DNA of 64,000 nucleotides from Desulfuromonadaceae bacterium (GCA_016936455.1 JAFGXV010000047.1:1-64000); one strand, 5' to 3'. Shown: positions 16,035-30,299, numbered from the stretch's first letter. Translations and numbers: made by a program. The notes: a model not told the origin generated them from the sequence alone.

Positions 16035-16640
16035 GTGTCAGAACAGAAAGCAGAGCAAAGCGAGCAGGTAGAACCTTCGCCGGTGGACGGAATGTCGGAT
16101 GGAGCTGAAAAGGGCGAAGAGGGGCCTGTTGCGGCGGATGAACTGGTTGCTGCCGCAGAACTGAAAGCCTGTCAGGAGGAACTGGCGGCGCAGAAGGATA
16201 GCTACCTGCGGGCGCGGGCGGATCTGGAGAACTATCGCCGCCGGACCCAGCGCGAAAAAGAGGAACTGAGCAAGTTTGCCAATGAAAATATTCTGCGCGA
16301 GATTCTCCCGGTGATCGACAACCTCGAGCGGGCCGTTTCTCATGCCCGCTGTGAAGAGGCGGATGCGGCCGGTCTGCTGGCCGGCGTCGAAATGACCCTC
16401 AGCCAGTTCCAGAAGGTGCTGGAAAAGTTTCAGGTCACTGTCATCGAGGCACTGAATCAGCCGTTCGATTGCGCCTGTCATGAAGCGATGGGGCAGATTG
16501 AGAATGGCGAATGCGACCCCAATACGGTGGTTCAGGAGCTGCAGCGGGGCTATCTGCTCAATGGCCGCTTGTTGCGCCCGGCCCTGGTTATGGTGTCCAA
16601 AGCTCCGGCGGCACCGGCGCCAGCTGAAACCGAGGCCTGA
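16035..16640 (+). CDS. grpE: GrpE, nucleotide exchange factor for DnaK
   Basis: A 201-residue cochaperone that releases ADP from DnaK. A variable acidic N-terminus is followed by a long coiled coil (ACQEELAAQKDSYLRARADLENYRRRTQRE, residues ~45-85) and the C-terminal beta-wing domain carrying LLNGRLLRPALVMVSK. The likely start is GTG 16035 (VSEQKAEQ), since GAGAGG lies at the right distance before it, whereas the track start at 15972 adds an implausible basic leader. It lies 83 bases after hrcA and 48 before dnaK, in the same operon. Confidence 0.93.
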   Translation: MSEQKAEQSEQVEPSPVDGMSDGAEKGEEGPVAADELVAAAELKACQEELAAQKDSYLRARADLENYRRRTQREKEELSKFANENILREILPVIDNLERAVSHARCEEADAAGLLAGVEMTLSQFQKVLEKFQVTVIEALNQPFDCACHEAMGQIENGECDPNTVVQELQRGYLLNGRLLRPALVMVSKAPAAPAPAETEA

Positions 16641-16688
16641 GCCGCTTAATCATTTTAGATACGAACCTCACTCAAGGAGAAATAGATC

Positions 16689-18596
<1,908 letters not shown>

Positions 18597-18703
18597 GTCC
18601 TGTTAAGGACGGGAGAAAGAGCCGGCGGTGTCCTGAAACGGGATGCCGTCGGTTCGTTTGTGCGGGTTTTTCCCCTTAAGGAAACCCGACAGAGGATGCT
18701 GTT

Positions 18704-19822
18704 TTGGCAAAGCGTGATTATTACGAAATCCTTGAGGTCAACCGGAACGCCAGCGAAGCGGAAATCAAGAAGGCGTACCGGCGTCTGGCCGTCAAGTATC
18801 ATCCGGACAAGAATCCGGGCGACAAGCAGGCCGAGGAGCGTTTCAAGGAACTGACCGAAGCCTATGCCGTGCTGTCCGACAACCAGAAGCGGGCGACCTA
18901 CGATCAGTTCGGTCATGCCGGCGTGGACGGCAGCGGTGGCGGCTTCTCCAGCGGTGGTTTCCGCGGCAGCCCCTTTGAAGATATTTTCGGCGATATTTTC
19001 GGCGATATCTTCAACACCGGCAGCAGCTCACGCCGTAGCAGCCGGGGGCAGCGTGGCGATGATCTGCGCTATAACCTGACCATCAGTTTTGAGCAGGCCG
19101 CTTTTGGTACCGAGACCTCGGTCCAGATTCCACGCCACTACAGCTGTGAAACCTGTGGTGGCAGCGGTGCGGCGCCGGGAACGAGCCCTAAAACCTGTCC
19201 GACCTGCGGTGGCGCCGGCCAGGTTCGCTATCAGCAGGGTTTTTTCCAGCTCACCCGTCCCTGCCCGGACTGTGGAGGCACCGGCACGCGCATCGAGACC
19301 CCCTGCCCGGACTGCCACGGCAGCGGTCGTGTCAAGGACAAACGCAAGCTGTCGCTGAAGATTCCTGCCGGTGTAGAGACGGGGACCCGCCTCAAACTCA
19401 GTGGCGAAGGCGAGAGCGGCCTGTATGGTGGCCCTCCGGGCGATCTGTATGTGGTGATCACCGTCGAGGAGCATCCGATCTTCAAGCGCGAGGGGCGTAA
19501 TGTGATCTGCGAAACGCCCATCTCCTTTACCCAGGCCGCGCTGGGTGGTGATATCGAAGTGCCGACGCTGGATGGCCGGGTCAAGATGAAGGTGCCGGCT
19601 GGCACCCAGTCGGGCAAGATTCTGAAACTGGCGGGCAAGGGCATTCCCGATCTGCAGGGCCACCGTCGTGGTGATCAGCTGGTGGTGCTGCGGGTCGAAA
19701 CGCCCACCAAGCTGACGGCGCGCCAGAAGGAGCTGCTGGAAGAGTTTGCCCGCGAATCCGGCGATGATGTCCATCCCATCGGCAAGGGGTTTTTCGACAA
19801 GGTGCGCGAAATCTTCGATTGA
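18704..19822 (+). CDS. dnaJ: Chaperone protein DnaJ (Hsp40, type I)
   Basis: A 372-residue type I J-protein that delivers substrates to DnaK and stimulates its ATPase. The J domain (residues ~1-68) has the essential HPD in [12 protein letters not shown] Gly/Phe-rich segment follows (~75-115), then four zinc-binding CxxCxGxG repeats ([32 protein letters not shown], ~145-205), then the C-terminal substrate domains. The start codon is TTG, supported by AGAGGA upstream and by the conserved MAKRDYYE N-terminus; no in-frame ATG is closer. It is the last gene of the operon. A small hairpin (gaccac/gtggtc, 19826-19840) follows without a clear T-run. Confidence 0.97.
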   Translation: MAKRDYYEILEVNRNASEAEIKKAYRRLAVKYHPDKNPGDKQAEERFKELTEAYAVLSDNQKRATYDQFGHAGVDGSGGGFSSGGFRGSPFEDIFGDIFGDIFNTGSSSRRSSRGQRGDDLRYNLTISFEQAAFGTETSVQIPRHYSCETCGGSGAAPGTSPKTCPTCGGAGQVRYQQGFFQLTRPCPDCGGTGTRIETPCPDCHGSGRVKDKRKLSLKIPAGVETGTRLKLSGEGESGLYGGPPGDLYVVITVEEHPIFKREGRNVICETPISFTQAALGGDIEVPTLDGRVKMKVPAGTQSGKILKLAGKGIPDLQGHRRGDQLVVLRVETPTKLTARQKELLEEFARESGDDVHPIGKGFFDKVREIFD

Positions 19823-19963
19823 AAAGACCACCCTGTGGTCGCCGATAAAAATCGCCCTGTTCAATGGGACGAACTGTGTTAGAGTCGACAGCTGTATCTG
19901 TGATGAAATGGGTACAGCTGTTTTCCTTTGTAGTCCGGTCGGGATTGCGCTGCGGGGAGAGTG

Positions 19964-21934
19964 ATGAGAAATTTAGCCAGGGTAACCGTTGTGCTGGTTA
20001 TGTGGTGCGCAGGCCTGTCGCTGTGGTGCGGGAGCGGGGCGCAGGCTGAGGTTATCGCCTCGGTGTCGGAGTCGCGCGACGACCTGGGACCGGCCTACCG
20101 TTATGCGCAGCAGGGTCAGCTGGATGACGCGGTTTCTTTCCTGCGTCAGTATTTGCTGGAGTCGGCGGACAGCCCTCGTCTTGATGAGGCCACGGTGTTG
20201 CTGTGTCAGCTGTTTATCCGTCAGGGGCGCGATGAGCAGGCATTGCTCTACGCCGAACGATTACCCGACCGTGCGCGGGATGCGGATATCCGCCTGCTGC
20301 TGGTGCGCGATGCCTTTGCTCGGGCCGACCTGTCGGCCGCGGCGCAACAGCTGGCGTCGCTCGACGTTGCGCATCTGACGGCTGACCAGAAGCGCCGCTA
20401 TCTCCAGGCCGAGGCGGAGCTCTCCCTCGATCGCGGTGAGGCCTTGCAGGGGCTGGTTTTTCTGCTTGATGCGCTGAAGCTGGTCAGTGACGATGATGCG
20501 GAAACGTCTGTGTTTGAGCAGCTTCAGCAGCTCGTGAACCAGCTCGATGATCTGACCGCCGACGAGGCGCGGTTTATGTTTGCGGCGACGCCGGTTGCCG
20601 CTCTCATGGAACTGGATCGCCTGCAGCGCAAGTTTGAGCTGGCCGAGACAGAACAGGAGCGCCAGACCCTGATCGGGCCCCTGAATGAGATCCTGGCCGG
20701 CGCGAAGTTCTTCTGGCTGCAGCGCAGGGCGGGACAACTTCTCGACCTGGTTCAGCCCGAGGGCTGGCGACGCCGGGCTATTGGCGTGATTCTGCCATTA
20801 AGCGGGCGCTTTGCTCCCTTTGGTGAACTGGTTCGTCAGGGACTTGAACTGGCACGGCAGCATTTTCCGCAGCAGGATGTGAGCTGGATTTATGTCGACA
20901 GTCGCGGTGATGCCGGTCTGGCACCGCAGCTGGTACGACAGCTGGCCCTTGGTCAGCGGGTTCAGGCGATTATCGGCCCCCTCATCGGCGAGGTGGCCGA
21001 GCCAGCGGTTGAGACGGCCCAGCAGCTGCAGGTGCCGATTCTGACCCTGTCGCACTGGCCCGGATTGCCCCAGCGCGGCAGCTGTGTGTTTCGTCATGCG
21101 CTGACGGCGGCCCAGCAGGCGGAGGTGCTCGCGGATTATGCCATTGAACAGCTCGGTCTCAACAGCTATGCCATTCTGCAGCCGAAAACCGCCGCCGGCA
21201 ATGAAGCGGCACGCCTGTTTGCTGCCGCTATTGAACGGCGGGGTGGCGATGTGGAGTATTGGCAGAGCTATGATGCGGAGGATACGGATTTTCGTCGGCC
21301 TCTGCTGGCGTTGCGCGGTCTCGATGCCCGCATCGAGCGGACGGATGAGGAAGAGGCTGAAATCGAAGCTGCCCGGGTGGCGCTGCGCGATCAGGGACTG
21401 CCGACGGTTGACTTCGAGGGGTTGTTTATTCCGGATTTTGCCGACCGTGTAGCGCTGATCGCGCCGCAACTGGCCTATTACGGAGTTGAAAATGTGCAGT
21501 TGCTTGGCACCAGTGGCTGGAATGCAGCGTTGTTGCAGGAGCAGGCCGGTCGCTACGTGCGGAACGCGGTGATCTGCGATGGCTTTTTTATCGACGCGGA
21601 TGAGCCGGCGGTGCAGCGTTTTGTCCGCGATTATCAGCAGCGGTATGGCGAGGCACCGACAATTCTGGAAGCGCAGGCCTATGACTGTGCCAGTTTTCTG
21701 CTGGCTTTGCTCGGGAACGAGGCCTCCCGCAGTGGCCAGTCGCTGTGCCAGCTGTTCCCGCGTGCCGTCGGGTTTGACGGTGTCAGTGGCCTGCAGGGAT
21801 TTGATGGCCGGGGCGAGGCGCAGCGGACGTTGTCCCTGCTGCGTGTTACCCGGAGCGGTTTTGAGCTGATCGGTGAATCCATGGTTGCCCCGCTTGAGGC
21901 GGCTACGACGGCTCTGCCTGCTTCCCGGCACTGA
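19964..21934 (+). CDS. LpoA-like / periplasmic-binding-fold protein with N-terminal helical repeats
   Basis: A 656-residue exported protein. Residues 1-~30 form a signal peptide with a probable signal peptidase I site after AQA; I see no convincing lipobox. Residues ~40-230 are alpha-helical and TPR-like. From about 265 (RRAIGVILPLSGRFAPFGELVRQGLELA) it has the type I periplasmic-binding fold shared by branched-chain amino-acid receptors and LpoA. This arrangement matches penicillin-binding-protein activators (LpoA-like), outer-membrane lipoproteins that stimulate PBP1a in gammaproteobacteria; function elsewhere is less certain. GTG 19961 or ATG 19964 can start it. It is first of a tight five-gene run with sulfur-transport and signalling genes, 8 bases from the next gene. 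Confidence 0.75.
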   Translation: MRNLARVTVVLVMWCAGLSLWCGSGAQAEVIASVSESRDDLGPAYRYAQQGQLDDAVSFLRQYLLESADSPRLDEATVLLCQLFIRQGRDEQALLYAERLPDRARDADIRLLLVRDAFARADLSAAAQQLASLDVAHLTADQKRRYLQAEAELSLDRGEALQGLVFLLDALKLVSDDDAETSVFEQLQQLVNQLDDLTADEARFMFAATPVAALMELDRLQRKFELAETEQERQTLIGPLNEILAGAKFFWLQRRAGQLLDLVQPEGWRRRAIGVILPLSGRFAPFGELVRQGLELARQHFPQQDVSWIYVDSRGDAGLAPQLVRQLALGQRVQAIIGPLIGEVAEPAVETAQQLQVPILTLSHWPGLPQRGSCVFRHALTAAQQAEVLADYAIEQLGLNSYAILQPKTAAGNEAARLFAAAIERRGGDVEYWQSYDAEDTDFRRPLLALRGLDARIERTDEEEAEIEAARVALRDQGLPTVDFEGLFIPDFADRVALIAPQLAYYGVENVQLLGTSGWNAALLQEQAGRYVRNAVICDGFFIDADEPAVQRFVRDYQQRYGEAPTILEAQAYDCASFLLALLGNEASRSGQSLCQLFPRAVGFDGVSGLQGFDGRGEAQRTLSLLRVTRSGFELIGESMVAPLEAATTALPASRH

Positions 21935-21942
21935 GTTTTGCG

Positions 21943-23082
21943 ATGTCAACCGGTCTCGGGATCAGTATGGCGGCGGTTATTCTCGTCAGCTTTCTGTGCA
22001 GTCTGGTCGCAGGCTATGTCATGCACCGTGCCGATTACTGCCTGGCCGGAATGTTTCGCGATCTGTTTTTGTTCCGGCGCCTGGGTTTGCTGCGTTGCCT
22101 GATTGTGCAGGTGGTCGCGACGCTGGTGCTGCTGGAGATTGCCCGGATCGCCGGTCTCTGGTCCGGGGGCCCCTATGTTTATACCCAGTCGGCCAATCTG
22201 AAAGCGGCTGCCGGCGGCCTGGTTTTTGGCCTGGGGATGGTGTTGTGTGGCAGCTGTGTGGTCGGCTGTCTGTACAAGATGGCGGCGGGCAGCGCGCTCA
22301 ACCTCTGTGCCTTTCTTTCCATGCTGGCGGGGGCGGCGTTTTTTGCCGAGCTGGCGCCCTGGTGGGGTGGTCTGGTCAAAAGCTGGCAGCTTTCTTCAGC
22401 CAGGACGCTGCCCGCCCTTCTCGCCTGGCCGACACCCGGTGTCCTGTGGCCGGTGGCTGCGACGGGGGCGCTGTGGCTGGGGTGGAGTCTGCGGCGTAAA
22501 CCGCTGACTGTCCGGGCCTATGCACGGGGATTTGTTCAGCCGTGGCGGGCGGCGTTGATCCTGTCGGTGGTTACCCTGGTGTTGTGCCTGGTTGCCGGGG
22601 TGCCCCTCGGGATCACATCGACCTATGTCAAGCTCGGGTTATGGGTCGAGCAGTGGCTGGCGCCGGAACATGTGGCGCAGTTGCGCTATGCCAATAGCGT
22701 TGTTCTGCACTATCGGCCGCCACTGGCGCCCGAGGCGGCCGGTGCGCTGGCGTCGACACTTGGCCCACAGTTTACCGATGGGCTGAGCCTGTTGCAAATG
22801 CCGGTAATTTTTGGCATTGTGGCGGGGAGCGGCTTCTCGGCCTGGCGCCTTGCCGAGTGGCGCTGGCAGTGGCGGGCTCCGCGCTGGAACTATCTGCTGG
22901 TGGTGATTGGCGGGGTTCTGACCGGCCTCGGTGCGCGGATGGCTTCCGGTTGTAATGTTCATTTTTTACTTGGTGAGTTGCCCCTGCTGACGATCAATGC
23001 GTTGCTTTTCCTGGGTGGCCTGTTACCCGGCAGTTGGCTGGGCAGCCTGATCCTGAAACGACTGCATGATCGTCTGGGCTGA
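21943..23082 (+). CDS. YeeE/YedE family sulfur transporter (TsuA-like)
   Basis: A 379-residue polytopic membrane protein of the YeeE/YedE (DUF395) family. TsuA members take up thiosulfate with the TusA-like partner TsuB. The conserved cysteines that relay the substrate in TsuA have plausible counterparts in ADYCLAG (Cys33), CGSCVVGC (102-109) and MASGCNVHF (Cys337). Two homologous halves, each with Gly/Cys-rich re-entrant segments, are visible. It begins 8 bases after the LpoA-like gene and is followed after 11 bases by a TusA-like gene, the expected partner. Actual substrate (thiosulfate, selenium or other sulfur species) is inference. Confidence 0.85.
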   Translation: MSTGLGISMAAVILVSFLCSLVAGYVMHRADYCLAGMFRDLFLFRRLGLLRCLIVQVVATLVLLEIARIAGLWSGGPYVYTQSANLKAAAGGLVFGLGMVLCGSCVVGCLYKMAAGSALNLCAFLSMLAGAAFFAELAPWWGGLVKSWQLSSARTLPALLAWPTPGVLWPVAATGALWLGWSLRRKPLTVRAYARGFVQPWRAALILSVVTLVLCLVAGVPLGITSTYVKLGLWVEQWLAPEHVAQLRYANSVVLHYRPPLAPEAAGALASTLGPQFTDGLSLLQMPVIFGIVAGSGFSAWRLAEWRWQWRAPRWNYLLVVIGGVLTGLGARMASGCNVHFLLGELPLLTINALLFLGGLLPGSWLGSLILKRLHDRLG

Positions 23083-23093
23083 GCGGAGGGGAT

Positions 23094-23336
23094 GTGGAGA
23101 GACTGGAGTTTGACATCTGTGGACAGATCTGTCCTTCAGCTCTGCTGACGGCGTTGCGGGAAGTCAACCGCTACAAACAGGTGCTCCGGGCCGGGACCGC
23201 ACAATTGCTGGTCTATACCGATGCCCGTGATGCCACCCATACCATTCCCGAGGCGGTGGAGAATATGGGCTATCAGGTGGTGGTCGAGCCGTGCCCGCAG
23301 GGGTATCGACTCTGTATTTATGTCGAGAGAGCGTAG
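23094..23336 (+). CDS. TusA/SirA-like sulfur carrier protein with altered active-site motif
   Basis: An 80-residue protein of the TusA (SirA/YeeD) fold. It starts MERLEFDICGQICPSALL. The conserved catalytic Cys is present (ICPS, Cys13), but the usual CPxP is CPSA here, with Ala for the second Pro. TusA proteins carry sulfur as a persulfide; a TusA partner of a YeeE transporter would accept or pass on the imported sulfur. The start is GTG after GGAGGGG, and the gene lies 11 bases past the transporter. A second Cys (EPCPQG) near the C-terminus could also be functional. Confidence 0.8.
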   Translation: MERLEFDICGQICPSALLTALREVNRYKQVLRAGTAQLLVYTDARDATHTIPEAVENMGYQVVVEPCPQGYRLCIYVERA

Positions 23337-23345
23337 CGGGGTTGC

Positions 23346-25970
23346 ATGACGCCGAAGCTGACGCCAGAATCGCCCGCCGCAGAAGGGCCGCCCCGTACCG
23401 AGTTCGAGCAGCGTCTCACGGGCTATATCCGTGCCAAGGTTGACCAGTTGCTGCAGGTGATCGGCACGCTGCCACTGCGTCCGGAAGAACTCGATGACGA
23501 GACCCTGATCAGCCTTGATCCCATCGGGATTCTGGCCGAGAGTTTCACCCAGGTTCTTGAGCATCTGCATGAGATGCACGACGAACTCAATCTGGCGCAT
23601 GATGAGTCCCGGGCCATTCTGGATTCCGTCGGTGCCGCCATCCTGGTCCTGGATGGGAACTTTTCCCTCTGTAGCTGTAATGCCTATGCCCTCGACAGCT
23701 TTGCTCTGCCGGCCACGGTCAAGGATGGCACCACCCGCCTCGATGCGGCGGTGCTGCTGCCTGCGGATCTGCTGGCAAGATTGAAGCAGGCCAGCGAACC
23801 CTTCGAGCTGACCGAATTCCTGCTCCGCAACAAAGCCTACCATCTCTCGGTCATGCCGGTAATGGGGTCGAATCAGGTCCCGCGCCTTTTTGTGCTGATG
23901 TTTCATGATGTCACGGAACAGCGCCACACGGAGAAAGTGTTGCTGGAGGCCCAGAACCGCCTGTCGACCATTCTCAACAGTATGATTGCCGGGGTATTGC
24001 TGATCGATCCGCGGACGCATCGCATCGTCGAAGCCAATCAGGTGGCGGTGCGCATGATCGGTGAGCGGAGAGATAAAATTATCGGGATGGAAAGCCACCG
24101 CTACTTTTGCTCCTACAACGCCGGTCGGCAGCCGACCCGGGAATTGAAGCAGGTGCTGGAGGCTTCAGAAGGGCTGCTGCTGAGTGTCTATGGCGACGAA
24201 ATTCCGGTCCTGAGAACCGCTACCCTGCTTGAGATCGACGACCGCAGCTTTATTCTGGAAAGCTTTATCGACATCGGCAAGCGCAAGCAGGTGGAAGAGG
24301 ATCTGCGCCTGAGCGAGCAGCGCTATCGGGCGCTGTATGCCTCGATGAACGAGGGCCTGATCGTTGGTGAGCTGATCTGCAATGCGCAGGGTCAGGCCAT
24401 CGATTTCAGGGTGCTGGATGGCAATGCCGCCGCTGGTCTGCTGCTGGAATGTCCGCCGGACCAGCTAGTGGGTGAGCGGGGCAGCGCATTGTACTGGCAG
24501 CAGGATATTCCGTATCTGGATCTGATGGCCGCGGTGGTCAGGGATGGTGAGGCACGCGAGTACGAAATCCGCTATGCCCAGCGCGAACTTCACGTATCGC
24601 TGTCACGCCCGCAGGCGGGACGTTTTGCCGCGCTGCTCAGCGATGTGACGGATATGAAAAAAGCCCAGCGTGAGATTGAGCGTCTGGCCTATTTTGATGA
24701 TCTCACCAGTTTGCCCAACCGCTCATTGATCCGTGACCGGCTTGATCATGCCATTGCTCAGGCACAGCGGCAGCGCAATCTGGTGGCGGTACTGATGGTT
24801 GATATCGACCAGTTCAAGAAGATCAACGACTCCCTCGGCAATGTCAGCGGCGATCAACTGCTGATTCGTGTCGCCGAGCGGTTGCAGGAACGGCTGCGCA
24901 GTGGAGACAGCATCGGGCGCATGGGTGGCGATGAGTTCGTGGTGGTCAGTACCTGTCGCTCCCAGCAGGATATTGTCACCATGGCCGGAAAGATTCTTGA
25001 TCTGATGGCCGAGCCATTCTGGGTTGACGGTCATGAGATTCCCGGTACCGCCAGTCTGGGGATTGCCGTTTATCCCATGGATGGCGATGGCAGTGAATCT
25101 CTGCTCAAGAATGCCGATACCGCCATGTACCAAGCCAAGGAAAACGGGCGCAATACCTACCAGTTCTATACCCCGGAGATGAACCGGCGCGCCTTCGAGC
25201 GGTTGTTTCTCAGCACCGATCTGCACCGGGCGTTGGAGCGCAACGAGTTCGAGCTCTACTATCAGCCCCAGATCCGGCTCAGCGATCAGCAGGTGGTGGG
25301 CGTCGAGGCGTTGCTGCGCTGGAATCACAGCAGTCGCGGTCAGATTTCGCCGGTGCTGTTTATTCCCCTGGCAGAGGAATCAGATCTGATTCTGTCCATT
25401 GGCCAGTGGGTGCTCCAGCAGGCGTGCTGTCAGGCCCGCCAGTGGCACGATGCGGGTTATCGCCAGCTGCGGGTGGCGGTCAATGTTTCGGCGCGTCAGT
25501 TTACCAACAGCCTGCCGCTGGTGGTTGAAGAGGCCCTGAAGACAGCGCAACTGTCGCCGCAGCTGCTGGAGCTCGAATTGACGGAAAGTCTGCTGATGGA
25601 CAAGCCCCATCAGGTGCGCTCGATTCTCGAGCGGTTGCAGAAGCTCGGTACGACGACGGCCATCGACGACTTCGGTACGGGCTATTCCTCCCTCAGTTAT
25701 CTGAAGCATTTTCCCATCAATCGGTTGAAGATTGACCGTTCCTTTGTCAAAGATCTTTCGCAAGACAGTGATGATGCCATTCTCGTTAACGCCATCGTTG
25801 CCCTGGCTCACAGTCTGAAGCTTGAAGTTGTCGCCGAAGGGGTTGAAACGGATGAACATATCGCGTTCCTGCGCCGTAACCACTGTGATCTCATCCAGGG
25901 CTATTACGTCGCCCGGCCCATGAGTGCGGCGCAGCTGATGAGCTTTTTGCGCGAGGGGACACTGCAGTAG
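23346..25970 (+). CDS. PAS-domain GGDEF-EAL protein (c-di-GMP cyclase/phosphodiesterase)
   Basis: An 874-residue cytoplasmic signalling protein with no clear membrane segment. An N-terminal helical region and two or three PAS-like sensor segments (about residues 80-200, 205-320 and 325-435) precede a GGDEF domain whose MGGDEF lies at 526-531, with the inhibitory RxxD site (RSGD) five residues ahead, then an EAL domain (EAL at 654-656) that keeps ELTES, DDFGTGYSS, LKIDRSF and EGVET. Both catalytic motifs look intact, so it may both make and degrade c-di-GMP. It begins 9 bases after the TusA-like gene and ends two bases before the sigma-54 activator, suggesting one transcript and a shared signal. 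Confidence 0.92.
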   Translation: MTPKLTPESPAAEGPPRTEFEQRLTGYIRAKVDQLLQVIGTLPLRPEELDDETLISLDPIGILAESFTQVLEHLHEMHDELNLAHDESRAILDSVGAAILVLDGNFSLCSCNAYALDSFALPATVKDGTTRLDAAVLLPADLLARLKQASEPFELTEFLLRNKAYHLSVMPVMGSNQVPRLFVLMFHDVTEQRHTEKVLLEAQNRLSTILNSMIAGVLLIDPRTHRIVEANQVAVRMIGERRDKIIGMESHRYFCSYNAGRQPTRELKQVLEASEGLLLSVYGDEIPVLRTATLLEIDDRSFILESFIDIGKRKQVEEDLRLSEQRYRALYASMNEGLIVGELICNAQGQAIDFRVLDGNAAAGLLLECPPDQLVGERGSALYWQQDIPYLDLMAAVVRDGEAREYEIRYAQRELHVSLSRPQAGRFAALLSDVTDMKKAQREIERLAYFDDLTSLPNRSLIRDRLDHAIAQAQRQRNLVAVLMVDIDQFKKINDSLGNVSGDQLLIRVAERLQERLRSGDSIGRMGGDEFVVVSTCRSQQDIVTMAGKILDLMAEPFWVDGHEIPGTASLGIAVYPMDGDGSESLLKNADTAMYQAKENGRNTYQFYTPEMNRRAFERLFLSTDLHRALERNEFELYYQPQIRLSDQQVVGVEALLRWNHSSRGQISPVLFIPLAEESDLILSIGQWVLQQACCQARQWHDAGYRQLRVAVNVSARQFTNSLPLVVEEALKTAQLSPQLLELELTESLLMDKPHQVRSILERLQKLGTTTAIDDFGTGYSSLSYLKHFPINRLKIDRSFVKDLSQDSDDAILVNAIVALAHSLKLEVVAEGVETDEHIAFLRRNHCDLIQGYYVARPMSAAQLMSFLREGTLQ

Positions 25971-25972
25971 CC

Positions 25973-27367
25973 ATGGTGGTCGCAGAGACGCTTCTCCCGG
26001 CCCTCTCTCCTCAGCTGACGGTGGTGCGTGGTGCGCACTCCGGCTGGCTGGTGGAACAGGTCGGCGACCTGCTGCAGCCCTTCGTGACGAGTGAACCGGC
26101 GCTGCGGGTCTCCCTTGACCGGGCGTTCTCCACGGCCCAGCCTCCCCTGTCTGAACTCGCGGATGAGGTTGTGAATCACGGGCGCGCGCTCTATTCCGTC
26201 AGCGTGCGGCTACAGTGCCCCACCACCGGCCAGTTCCGGCTGTTTCAGGTCGATGCCGCGCTGGCCCGTCAGGATGAAACCCGTTCGCTGTGGCGGGTAC
26301 AGTTTCTGTTTCAGCCCCAGTCTGCCTCGCAGGCGAGCGTTTCCGCTCCGGCGTTTCATGGTCTGGTCGGCCGCAGTCTGGCCATGCAGGAGGTGGTGCG
26401 CAAGATCCGCCTCTATGCTGCCTCCGATGCCGCGGTGGTGATCACCGGGGAAACCGGCACCGGTAAGGAACTGGTGGCGCGCGCCCTCCATGGCGAAAGC
26501 CGTCGCCGCCATGGTCCCTACGTGGCTCTCAACTGCAGCGCCATTGCCGAGGAGCTGCTGGAATCGGAACTGTTCGGCCATGAGAAGGGTGCCTTTACCG
26601 GGGCGTTGCGTCGCCATCGCGGGCGCTTCGAGCGCGCCGACGGTGGCAGCCTGTTTCTTGACGAGATTGGCGACATGCCACTGCACACTCAGACCCGCCT
26701 GTTGCGGGTGCTGGAGGAACGCAGCGTCGAACCCCTGGGATCCGAGCGGCTGCATCCGGTGGATGTGCGGGTGATCAGCGCCACCAACGTGGCGCTGGAA
26801 GAGGCGGTGGGGCAGGGACGGTTCCGCAGCGATCTCTATCATCGACTCAGCGTGTTGCGCATTCACCTGCCGCCGCTACGTGAGCGCACGCAAGATATCC
26901 CGCTGCTGGTCGAGGTGTTTCTCAACCAGCTCGCCGCAAGCTACGGCCGGCGCGTCGAGCGCCTGACGCCCGAAGCCCTGAATCTGCTGCAGTCCTATCT
27001 GTGGCCCGGCAATATTCGCGAGCTGCGCAACGTCATGGAGCGGGTGTTTGTCGAAAATCAGGCTCCGGTCATTGGCGCGCGGGCGTTTTCTGAATGGGTG
27101 CGCGAACGGCAGAAGTTTGCACATCCGCGCTGGGACGAGCAGTTGCCTCAACCGGCGCCGGTGCTGATTCCACCCTATCCTGATCCGGCATCGCAGGCGC
27201 AATTACGACAGGCACAACCCGTCGTGCTGACCCCGGAGCGGATACGGGAAGCCTATCAGGCCTGTCAGGGGAACCTGGCTGCGGCCGCGCGCCGCTTGGG
27301 CGTTCATCGTGCCACCCTCTATCGTCACCTGAAAAAGATGCGCTTGGAGCGCGACGAACTCAACTGA
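25973..27367 (+). CDS. Sigma-54-dependent transcriptional activator with Fis-type HTH
   Basis: A 464-residue enhancer-binding protein. Residues ~1-115 form an N-terminal sensor of unknown ligand with PAS-like character ([13 protein letters not shown] near its end). The AAA+ domain starts at [18 protein letters not shown] and has Walker A GETGTGKE (~158-165), the sigma-54-contacting GAFTGA (~205-210), Walker [13 protein letters not shown] and the arginine-finger region. A Fis-type helix-turn-helix at the C-terminus ([26 protein letters not shown], ~430-455) should bind enhancer sites. It starts two bases after the GGDEF-EAL gene. Phased GTCGCA repeats and a -24/-12-like promoter lie directly downstream, ahead of clpB, making clpB a candidate target. 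Confidence 0.93.
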   Translation: MVVAETLLPALSPQLTVVRGAHSGWLVEQVGDLLQPFVTSEPALRVSLDRAFSTAQPPLSELADEVVNHGRALYSVSVRLQCPTTGQFRLFQVDAALARQDETRSLWRVQFLFQPQSASQASVSAPAFHGLVGRSLAMQEVVRKIRLYAASDAAVVITGETGTGKELVARALHGESRRRHGPYVALNCSAIAEELLESELFGHEKGAFTGALRRHRGRFERADGGSLFLDEIGDMPLHTQTRLLRVLEERSVEPLGSERLHPVDVRVISATNVALEEAVGQGRFRSDLYHRLSVLRIHLPPLRERTQDIPLLVEVFLNQLAASYGRRVERLTPEALNLLQSYLWPGNIRELRNVMERVFVENQAPVIGARAFSEWVRERQKFAHPRWDEQLPQPAPVLIPPYPDPASQAQLRQAQPVVLTPERIREAYQACQGNLAAAARRLGVHRATLYRHLKKMRLERDELN

Positions 27368-27382
27368 AGCGCACGAAAAACC

Positions 27383-27431
27383 GTCGCAGGTTTGTCGCAC
27401 GGATGTCGCAGGCGACGGGTGCGACATCCGT
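27383..27431 (+). promoter_or_regulatory. Phased GTCGCA repeats and palindrome (candidate enhancer)
   Basis: GTCGCA occurs at 27383, 27394 and 27405, each exactly 11 bases apart, and again inverted at 27420. The last two form perfect 12-base arms (acggatgtcgca and its complement) around 9 bases. No T-run follows, so it is a poor terminator. Its position, roughly 90-135 bases ahead of the start expected from the -24/-12-like promoter, is where sigma-54 enhancers usually lie. Confidence 0.55.
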
Positions 27432-27490
27432 TCCTAACCGTTCTGCCTTCACCTGTCCCTCTAATTATCTGTTTTTGCAGACTTCTCTCG

Positions 27491-27507
27491 CTGGCACAGT
27501 CTTTGTA
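27491..27507 (+). promoter_or_regulatory. Sigma-54-like (-24/-12) promoter of clpB
   Basis: CTGGCAC, five bases, TTGTA. The -24 GG element is perfect; the -12 element has GT where GC is the consensus. Spacing is exact for sigma-54. Transcription would start near 27518, leaving a ~100-base leader before clpB. No competing sigma-70 or CIRCE signal was noticed. Confidence 0.5.
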
Positions 27508-27617
27508 GCAATAAAGGGAAAAGCTGAAATCAGGAGCGTGCAGTTGCCCTGAGGCCAGACTGTGGCAAGCTCATACCAGGCCACCCACGCATGGCGCCGG
27601 TTCGAAAGGAGAAGCTG

Positions 27618-30266
<2,649 letters not shown>

Positions 30267-30299
30267 CGTGTGGCATGGTTCGATATGGCTGAATAGCGC

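Noticed and set aside
18663-18688. Terminator or attenuator between dnaK and dnaJ
   Set aside because: A partial stem (cgggttt/aaacccg) exists but has no T-run after it; dnaJ very likely shares the transcript.
27399-27431. Rho-independent terminator of the sigma-54 activator gene
   Set aside because: The stem is perfect but no T-run follows on the plus strand; the phased extra copies of the half-site favour protein binding, though termination cannot be wholly excluded.
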